Origin: Promethearchaeota archaeon
GTDB lineage: Archaea; Asgardarchaeota; Lokiarchaeia; Sigynarchaeales; SOKP01
Assembly (NCBI GenBank): GCA_014729315.1
Contig: WJKD01000926.1
Span: 1 to 8,029 of the forward strand
Reading direction: 5' to 3'
DNA: 8,029 nt
Part shown: positions 1 to 5,562 of the stretch, one piece after another
Numbering within the stretch: the stretch's first letter is position 1
Layout: each line of letters begins with the position of its first letter
Notes under the pieces: model-generated
Told to the model about the DNA's origin: nothing
Databases searched by the model: none
What the model saw: only the letters and a program-made list of their open reading frames with translations
Translations under genes and position numbers: made by a program

Positions 1-1
1 A

Positions 2-1027
2 ATTAAATATGTAAACGACGCTTTATTAAGAATGTTTGGTTTCTCAAGACACGAGATCGAAAATTGGGATCTATCTAAATTAGTGAAATTAATCAACCCC
101 GAAGATTTGATTGAATTGAGACAATATAGAAAAAAGCTAAGGTCTGGCATAGATGATGTAAAACCTTATTTTTCGTATAGAGTATTCACTAAATCAAAAA
201 AGCTAAAGTGGATAGATCAATTTTCAAGAAGCATTAGTTTTCAAGGAAAACCCGCCGAATTGATCATGGTTGTTGACATAACTGAAAAGAAAAAAGCCGA
301 AGAAGAATTGATTAAATTAAATAAGCTAAAATCCGATCTTTTGCGTCGAGTTTCGCACGAGCTTAAAACACCGCTAGTATCAGTTAAAGGAAATATTAAT
401 CTACTTATGGATGTGTATCGAAACGAGTTGGAAATCGATGTTTTAAATGTTGTTCGGGATATGTACGAAGGTTGTAATAGATTAGAAGATCTCGTTAAAT
501 CATTAATCGAGAGTTCAAGATTAAAGGCTAAGGAAATCGAATTGAATTTCCAAGAAGACGATTTGGCTTTTTTAATTAGATTTTGTGTAAAGGAGCTTGA
601 AAACTTAGCACATTTCAGAAATCAAAAAATCTCTATACATATGCAACAAGAAAAGATGATCACCTTTTTTGAAAAGGAAAAAATTTACGAAGTCTTAAAC
701 AACCTAATAAGTAATGCTATCAAATACACGCCTCAAGGTGGAAAAATTACCGTGACTGCGAAGAAACAAGATAATTATTACATTGTTTCGATTGAAGATA
801 CCGGAATCGGAATTACAAAAGAAGAAAAGGGTCAAATATTCAAGGAATTCGGGAAAATCGAAAGATTTGGTCAAGGGTGGGATTTAGATATAGAAGGATC
901 AGGGTTGGGTTTATTTCTTTCTAAAAAGATTGTAAAATTACATAAAGGTAAAATATGGGTGGAATCGGAAGGAAGAACCAAAGGATCAATCTTTTTGTTT
1001 TCTCTACCTATTATAAAAAAACATTAA
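2..1027 (+). CDS. PAS-HisKA-HATPase sensor histidine kinase, 5'-truncated by the window edge
   Basis: A histidine kinase that autophosphorylates on a histidine using ATP. The reading frame is already open at base 2 and encodes IKYVNDALLR before the first Met (base 32). That is the middle of a PAS domain, so the Met is internal and the true start is upstream. Numbered from that Met, the rest of the PAS domain runs to about 85 and ends in the usual DITEKKKAEEEL linker helix. HisKA spans about 96-165 with the phospho-acceptor H109 in SHELKTPL. HATPase spans about 210-328 with N box NLISNAIKYTP (N224, N228), G1 box DTGIG (D256-G260), ATP lid IFKEFGKIER and G2 box GSGLGL (289-294). All catalytic motifs look intact, and no membrane segment is visible. 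The gene ends with tandem stops TAA-TGA. It is a close paralog of the kinase that follows. How many PAS domains lie upstream cannot be seen. Confidence 0.95.
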   Translation: MKYVNDALLRMFGFSRHEIENWDLSKLVKLINPEDLIELRQYRKKLRSGIDDVKPYFSYRVFTKSKKLKWIDQFSRSISFQGKPAELIMVVDITEKKKAEEELIKLNKLKSDLLRRVSHELKTPLVSVKGNINLLMDVYRNELEIDVLNVVRDMYEGCNRLEDLVKSLIESSRLKAKEIELNFQEDDLAFLIRFCVKELENLAHFRNQKISIHMQQEKMITFFEKEKIYEVLNNLISNAIKYTPQGGKITVTAKKQDNYYIVSIEDTGIGITKEEKGQIFKEFGKIERFGQGWDLDIEGSGLGLFLSKKIVKLHKGKIWVESEGRTKGSIFLFSLPIIKKH

Positions 1028-1036
1028 TGAGCACTC

Positions 1037-1042
1037 TTTTTT
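1037..1042 (+). terminator. Possible oligo-T terminator after the first kinase
   Basis: A run of six T lies ten bases past the stop codon of the first kinase, with no GC-rich hairpin before it. Archaeal RNA polymerase can terminate on such oligo-T tracts alone, but in AT-rich DNA a T6 run is also common by chance. Confidence 0.3.
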
Positions 1043-1157
1043 AAAAACATTCCTTCTATCAAAAAACTTTGCAAAATTTAACATTAATGGATAAAAAATT
1101 TGAAATCGAGAAGATCTCATACTTATTTATTTAGGTTGGTCATTTATTAATTATTAT

Positions 1158-1189
1158 AGGGGTGTTTATACAGAATAATCTGCACTCCT
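1158..1189 (+). other. Possible stem-loop in the spacer between the two kinase genes
   Basis: The arms aggggtg (1158-1164) and cactcct (1183-1189) pair over 7 bp with one G-U. Inside them caga (1171-1174) and tctg (1179-1182) form a second 4-bp stem closing an ataa loop. A six-base bulge (tttata) lies on the 5' side only, so the two stems stack on the 3' side. The GC-rich arms stand out in a very AT-rich spacer. It lies about 60 bases before the start of the second kinase. No T-run follows it directly, so it does not look like a terminator. It may act in a leader RNA, as a 3' end of the upstream transcript, or as nothing. Confidence 0.35.
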
Positions 1190-1202
1190 CGTTGATTTAT
1201 TG

Positions 1203-1210
1203 AATATATA
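1203..1210 (+). promoter_or_regulatory. TATA-like box upstream of the six-PAS kinase
   Basis: The sequence aatatata lies 41 bases before the ATG at 1251. An archaeal TATA box in this place would start transcription near 1233-1237 and leave a leader of about 15 bases. This is weak evidence in such AT-rich DNA, but it would let the second kinase be transcribed independently of the first. Confidence 0.25.
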
Positions 1211-1250
1211 GAGTATCTTTATTAATTAAGTCGTTTATTTCAACAAAGGT

Positions 1251-4211
1251 ATGGAGATTTATAAAAAACTTTTTGCTAATGTCGATCAAGCGCTATTTGA
1301 ACTGAATCCAGACGGAACTATTGATGATGTAAACAAATTCGCTATAGAATTAACAGGATGTAGCAAAAAGGAATTGCTCGGTAAACAAATCTCCAAAATT
1401 ATAAAAAATAATCGACATATTCAACCGATTCAAGATGTTAACATATTTTTAAGACAATGCGACTTTAAAGAAAAATTTCTTATTTTAGAAAAAAAAGACA
1501 AACAACAACTTCCGTTAAAATGTAAAATATTAAGATTTAATAACGAAAATAATCCCAAACTTCTATTATTAGCTTCTTTAGAAACCTTAAATAGTGATGC
1601 TTCAAAAAGATTGTATCAAACTGAGAAAAGATACCGCGTTCTATTTGATCAATGTCCTTTTTCAGTTTTTATCATAAATATGAATGGCAGGGTGGTGGAT
1701 TGTAATAAAGCAACAGAAGAGATTTTTGGAATTAAATGTGATGAAATAATTGGTAAGAATCATAGAGAGTTGGGAATACATCCCGAGAATACATTGAAAA
1801 TTCATATTGAACGATTTAGAAAGCTTTTGAAAAAAGGTTCTATCGAACCTATCGAAACCCAATTAAAAAAGGGTAACGGGGAACTGATTTGGGTACAAAT
1901 TCATAGTCATCTTCTTAATCTACCTAGCGAAGAATTGATCCAAACCATAATTCAAAACATTCAACCACGAATGTCTACGGAAAATAAACTAAAAAAAACA
2001 AAGACGAAATATCATCATTTATTTGAGAATTCCCCCTTTTCGATTGCTCTGTTTGATAACCGAGGGATAGTATTAGATGTAAATCTCGCTTTGGAAGAGT
2101 TTTTAGGATATAGAAGGAACGAACTTATTAGCAACAACTTTTTAGAATTGCCAATTTATCGTCCTAAAACAATTCCAATTCTAAAAAAAAGACTTGCTAA
2201 ATATGTTAATGGAGAATATCCAGACCCAATTGAACTTGAATTAATTAAAAGGGATGGAAGCATTGCGTGGGTAAAACCAGTTGTCTCGATGATAGAAATA
2301 GATGGAGAAAAAATAATCCAAGTTGTTTTTCGAGACATTTCTCTGGAAAAGAAAACTAGGGAACAGTTAAAGAAATCCGAAGAGAAGTATCGTTTTATCA
2401 CTGAAAATATGAAAGATATGATATCAATTTTCGACGAGAACTTAAATTTGGAATTTGTAAATGAGGCTCAAGAGCAAGTTTCTGGATTCGGTAAAGAGGA
2501 GATACTTAATAAGAGGCCAATTGATTTTATGCACCCTGAAGACATACCAAAATTGAAAAAAATCTTTCTAAAGGCTCTAAAAGAAGGATCGGGCATTGGT
2601 GAATTTAGAATGATGACTAAAAACGGTTCTTACAAATGGATAGAAACTTTAGGTAAGATATTAACCGATAACAAAAGTAATACCAAATTTCTGTTGGTCT
2701 CTAGAGATATCGACGAAAGAAAGAAGCTAGAGAACCAATTGAAGGAATCGGAGAAAAAATATCGACATTTGTTTGAGAGTTCTCCTTATGCAATATTATT
2801 GGCTGATTTAAAAGGTAAAATTATAAATAGAAATTCGACTTCTGAGAAACTATTTGGCTACAAAACTGAAGAATTTATAGGTAAAAAATTTTCAGAAACA
2901 CCTGTATTTACCCCAGAAGCCTTAAAAGAGATTAAGAAACGATTTCGTGAATTTTTAAAACAAGGAAAAATAGGTCCGTTTGAATATCAAATTTATCGTA
3001 AAGACGGCTCAATGGCTTGGGTAAGTACACAGTCTTCGTTAATTGATCTGGGGGATCAAACTATAATACAAACTATTGTGAGGGATATTACTCGAGAAAA
3101 AGAAGCCGAGCAAGATTTAAGAGAATCTGAAGAAAAATTCCGAACCATCGCAGAACAATCGCTTTTTGGCATCATGATAATTAGAGATAACCAACTTTAT
3201 TATGTAAATAAACGAATAAAGGAAGTTTTAGATGTTAACGAAGAGGAAATAAAAAAATGGACTTATTATGATTTTCTCGAACTCATTAATCCAAATGATC
3301 GAGAGAAATATCAACGCAATTTCAAAGTCAAGGATTTTCAAACGGACTTAAATATAAAACCTACTCAGTTTCGTATTATGTTTAAAAATGGAGAGGAACT
3401 ATGGGTTGAGACTTTTTCAAAAAAGATCAGAATAAAAAGTTCTCAAGCGGTGCTACTTTTTATTATAGACATTACTGAAAAGAAGAAAGCTGAACAAGAA
3501 CTCAAAAGAATTAACCGATTAAAGTCAGAACTTTTAAAAAGAACATCTCACGAGTTAAAAACTCCGCTAGTTGCCATAAAAGGTTATTCGGACTTATTGT
3601 TAAATATCCATGTAAAAGAAGCAGAAAATGAAGCTACATTTATGATTAAAGAGATTCAAAAAGGTTGTGAAAGGTTGGAAAACTTAATCAACGACATATT
3701 AGAAACTTCAAAATTAGAATCGGGATTAATAGAACTAAAGCTAAGAGAGAATGACCTTTCAGATGTAATTTTTTCTTGCACAAAAGCGCTTGAAGGCCTC
3801 GCAAAATCAAGAGATTTAACTATTAATGTGGAAATCCACGATAATTTAGTAACCTTATTTGAAAAAAACAGAATGTACGAAGTTATGGGAAATTTGTTGA
3901 CTAACGCTATAAAAAATACGATGGTAAACGGGAAGATAAAAATTAGGTCAAAAATATTCAACAATTCTTATTTGATTTCGGTAAAAGATAATGGAATAGG
4001 TTTAACTGAAGAAGAAAAAGACCAAATCTTTAAGCAATTTGGAAAAATAGAGAGATATGGGAAGGGGTGGAACTTGGGAATTGAAGGAACGGGGTTAGGG
4101 TTATACATAAGTAAAAAAATAATTGAACTCCACGGAGGAGAAATCTGGGTCGAATCAGAAGGGAGAAATAAAGGCGCTACATTTACTTTCACCTTGCCTA
4201 TCCGAAGATAG
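1251..4211 (+). CDS. Six-PAS cytosolic sensor histidine kinase
   Basis: A complete 986-residue histidine kinase. PAS domains lie at about 3-112, 125-238, 254-362, 378-488, 504-612 and 628-742. Most are followed by a short charged helix of the type LKxSEEKYR. HisKA follows at about 750-825 with phospho-acceptor H767 in SHELKTPL. HATPase is at about 865-984 with N box NLLTNAIKNT (N881, N885), G1 box DNGIG (D913-G917), ATP lid IFKQFGKIER and G2 box EGTGLGL (945-951). The N box reads KNTM where the paralog upstream and most kinases read KYTP, a mild deviation. No signal peptide or membrane helix is visible, so the protein should sense cytoplasmic signals. ATG 1251 is chosen because an in-frame stop lies at 1227-1229 and the first PAS begins almost at residue 1. 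The purine-rich aaaggt touches the ATG, too close for a normal ribosome binding site. No receiver domain is fused and no regulator is adjacent. Confidence 0.97.
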   Translation: MEIYKKLFANVDQALFELNPDGTIDDVNKFAIELTGCSKKELLGKQISKIIKNNRHIQPIQDVNIFLRQCDFKEKFLILEKKDKQQLPLKCKILRFNNENNPKLLLLASLETLNSDASKRLYQTEKRYRVLFDQCPFSVFIINMNGRVVDCNKATEEIFGIKCDEIIGKNHRELGIHPENTLKIHIERFRKLLKKGSIEPIETQLKKGNGELIWVQIHSHLLNLPSEELIQTIIQNIQPRMSTENKLKKTKTKYHHLFENSPFSIALFDNRGIVLDVNLALEEFLGYRRNELISNNFLELPIYRPKTIPILKKRLAKYVNGEYPDPIELELIKRDGSIAWVKPVVSMIEIDGEKIIQVVFRDISLEKKTREQLKKSEEKYRFITENMKDMISIFDENLNLEFVNEAQEQVSGFGKEEILNKRPIDFMHPEDIPKLKKIFLKALKEGSGIGEFRMMTKNGSYKWIETLGKILTDNKSNTKFLLVSRDIDERKKLENQLKESEKKYRHLFESSPYAILLADLKGKIINRNSTSEKLFGYKTEEFIGKKFSETPVFTPEALKEIKKRFREFLKQGKIGPFEYQIYRKDGSMAWVSTQSSLIDLGDQTIIQTIVRDITREKEAEQDLRESEEKFRTIAEQSLFGIMIIRDNQLYYVNKRIKEVLDVNEEEIKKWTYYDFLELINPNDREKYQRNFKVKDFQTDLNIKPTQFRIMFKNGEELWVETFSKKIRIKSSQAVLLFIIDITEKKKAEQELKRINRLKSELLKRTSHELKTPLVAIKGYSDLLLNIHVKEAENEATFMIKEIQKGCERLENLINDILETSKLESGLIELKLRENDLSDVIFSCTKALEGLAKSRDLTINVEIHDNLVTLFEKNRMYEVMGNLLTNAIKNTMVNGKIKIRSKIFNNSYLISVKDNGIGLTEEEKDQIFKQFGKIERYGKGWNLGIEGTGLGLYISKKIIELHGGEIWVESEGRNKGATFTFTLPIRR

Positions 4212-4214
4212 GGA

Positions 4215-4221
4215 TTTTTTT
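4215..4221 (+). terminator. Oligo-T terminator after the six-PAS kinase
   Basis: Seven consecutive T begin three bases after the TAG stop of the kinase, inside the 31-base gap to the end of the converging gene. This suits factor-independent termination in archaea. No hairpin precedes it. On the opposite strand there is no matching T-run, so transcripts of the minus-strand gene may continue antisense into the kinase 3' end. Confidence 0.4.
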
Positions 4222-4242
4222 ATTTCATGGATATGATATTGA

Positions 4243-4668
4243 TTATTCCTCTAATTCTTCAAAAAGCATCTCTTTCAATCCTTTTGATAATCCTTGAATA
4301 TTTCTTAAATCAATCGCTATGAAGTTGAGAAATTCTGAGGGTGTTTTCTTTAGCTTCCAAACAGTTTTTATCCAATCTTCAATCCATTCGACTTTAACTT
4401 TATAATCTTCGATGAATCCTCTCACAGCTAAGACTTTTTGAGAAACTGATAAATCATCCTCTATCATTGAGGCTACCGCCCACAAGTTAATCATAGCTTC
4501 AATTGAATGATCATTAACAATATTAAATAATTCCTTATAGACATTTCTTTTTTCCAAGACGCTTATTTTACTCATAGTCAATGTTTGACATAAACTCTTG
4601 GCAGCATCGAGAGTTTGGTTTGATTTAAATTGAGTTAGGAATAGTTCCATATTTTTCTTTATGGGCAT
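4243..4668 (-). CDS. Hypothetical 141-residue helical protein
   Basis: I do not recognise this protein. It is rich in Lys, Glu, Leu and Ile, has few Gly or Pro, and reads as a chain of amphipathic helices with no signal peptide and no membrane segment. It contains one histidine (H54), one cysteine (C27) and four tryptophans, three of them at 95-104. ATG 4668 is used here. A second Met at residue 7 is an equally possible start, since neither has a clear ribosome binding site; an AT-rich TATA-like stretch (ttttttaaaaata on the minus strand) lies just upstream. The gene follows the broken SixA gene on the same strand after 95 bases and converges on the six-PAS kinase with 31 bases between stop codons. 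It is judged real because nothing else explains this stretch and the composition is protein-like. A role in the neighbouring phosphorelay is only a guess. Confidence 0.65.
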   Translation of the reverse strand: MPIKKNMELFLTQFKSNQTLDAAKSLCQTLTMSKISVLEKRNVYKELFNIVNDHSIEAMINLWAVASMIEDDLSVSQKVLAVRGFIEDYKVKVEWIEDWIKTVWKLKKTPSEFLNFIAIDLRNIQGLSKGLKEMLFEELEE

Positions 4669-4751
4669 ATCTTAAAAAGTATTTTTAAAAAATAAAAATC
4701 TATCCTCTACGTTTAGAACTTAATAAGTTCATAAAACAAGCTAAAAATCAG

Positions 4752-4770
4752 GATTTAAATGATTTAAATC
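4752..4770. repeat. Perfect 9+1+9 palindrome at the end of the SixA pseudogene
   Basis: The sequence gatttaaat-g-atttaaatc is a perfect inverted repeat with a one-base centre. Equally it is a 9-base direct repeat (gatttaaat at 4752-4760 and 4761-4769). It covers the stop codon of the SixA remnant and lies about 85-100 bases before the start of the 141-residue gene on the minus strand. The single-base centre rules out an ordinary hairpin without losing inner pairs; a dimeric regulator site is possible. A and T bases make up most of it, so chance is a serious alternative. Confidence 0.35.
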
Positions 4771-5236
4771 AATTTTTCTTTATAATAATATTTCCTAAGT
4801 TCAGAAGTGCCCTTGTCAATATTAATCCACGCAATTTCGCTGGTATTCATTAAGATATTATGTTTAGGTAGAAAAAGATGTAAGAGCTTTGAAATATTCG
4901 GATTATGACCTACGATCAAAACCCTCTTAATCGGATTTTTTTCGTATTCTTGCAAAATTAACTTGTAAACTTTTTATGACCTCCCCAAACTTTTAAATCG
5001 TCAATCTCCCTTTTAGGTAGGCTAATATTCCATCATTTTTCGATTACTTCTAAGGTATGCTTAGCTCTAAGCATTGGAGAAACCCAACCCTCGTCAAAAA
5101 TTAATCCGTCGTTGCTAAGGATTTTAGAGGCAGTTCATTGTTGCTCAGTACCCATATTAGAAAGAGGTCTAATTTCATCGCTTCTCCATAAAGAAGTATG
5201 ATCGCTTTCAGCATGTCTTAATAGAAAAAGATCCAT
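4764..5236 (-). pseudogene. sixA: SixA-like phosphohistidine phosphatase, broken by two stops and a frameshift
   Basis: SixA enzymes are small histidine phosphatases that remove phosphate from phosphohistidine in phosphotransfer proteins. From ATG 5236 the minus strand encodes MDLFLLRHAESD (catalytic R7, H8), RPLSNMGTEQ, then SPMLRAKHT (catalytic R57), all typical of the family. After a frame change it continues with RVLIVGHNPN (second catalytic His, about residue 111) and NTSEIAWINI, which matches the TSAIA region of E. coli SixA. Three lesions interrupt it: TGA at codon 34 (5135-5137), TGA at codon 68 (5033-5035), and a one-base loss in an A5 run at 4971-4975. With these repaired the product is 157 residues, almost the usual length (E. 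coli SixA has 161). All catalytic residues survive, so the decay looks recent. A 63-residue open frame (4764-4955, TTG start) covers only the C-terminal part and is not a separate gene. Its position between kinase genes suits a former role in their phosphorelay. Confidence 0.88.
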
Positions 5237-5562
5237 ATATAACAAAAGATAATTTAGAGAAGTATTTTAACTAATAAAAATCGATGGTATACCTATTTTT
5301 TGATTTTCGTTATGGAATGCTTTTAAAGGATTTTATTTTAGAGAGATGAGAACCAAACATTAGCAATTAAATATCCAACGATCAAGAAATTGAAACAGAG
5401 AAATCATATTTGATTCAAATTTTGTTCGAAATATCTAAAAACTTATAATAACATATTCTTTTAAAAGCTAAATTTTAAAAACTATAATTATTTTTAACAT
5501 TGTTGTAAGAAGGATTGAGTTTTTGAATATTCGTATCAATCAGAGTTAAGGCGGGTTTAATC
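5237..5562. other. Divergent intergenic region, 326 bases
   Basis: This spacer separates the start of the SixA remnant (minus strand) from the GTG-start sensor gene (plus strand), so it should hold promoters for both. It is extremely AT-rich and no frame encodes anything recognisable. Small palindromes are present: atttga-t-tcaaat (5408-5420) and cttttaaaag (5458-5467). TATA-like candidates for the rightward gene are ttataata (5443-5450) and ctataatta (5482-5490); none is convincing alone. A 21-codon open frame at 5284-5349 has no support. Confidence 0.5.
5548..5555 (+). promoter_or_regulatory. Likely ribosome binding site that decides the GTG start
   Basis: The sequence aaggcggg differs by one base from the AAGGAGG consensus over its first seven bases and ends seven bases before the GTG at 5563. 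An in-frame TGA at 5524-5526 leaves no upstream ATG, GTG or TTG, and the next in-frame ATG (5770) falls inside the first PAS domain. GTG 5563 is therefore the only sensible start. Confidence 0.4.

Noticed and set aside
1662..4192. Minus-strand open frames opposite the six-PAS kinase (such as 1662-1862, 2156-2401, 3656-3964, 3968-4192)
   Set aside because: They lie antisense to a well-supported kinase and their translations show no domain pattern; they are shadows of its codon bias.
4764..4955. A 63-residue minus-strand open frame with a TTG start as a separate small gene
   Set aside because: It begins in the middle of the SixA fold, just after the frameshift, and lacks the RHA catalytic motif. 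The missing N-terminal half lies directly upstream in another frame.
4971..4980. Programmed -1 frameshifting at the A5 run of the SixA gene
   Set aside because: The site reads CAT-AAA-AAG, not the A-AAA-AAG slippery heptamer, and two upstream stop codons would already end translation.
5033..5137. The two TGA codons as selenocysteine or reassigned tryptophan
   Set aside because: Neither lies at an active-site position, no SECIS-like element was seen, and a separate frameshift is present. The intact genes in the window use TGG for Trp and contain no internal TGA.
5284..5349. A 21-codon + strand open frame in the divergent spacer
   Set aside because: It is very short, hydrophobic by chance in T-rich DNA, and has no clear ribosome binding site or recognisable relative.
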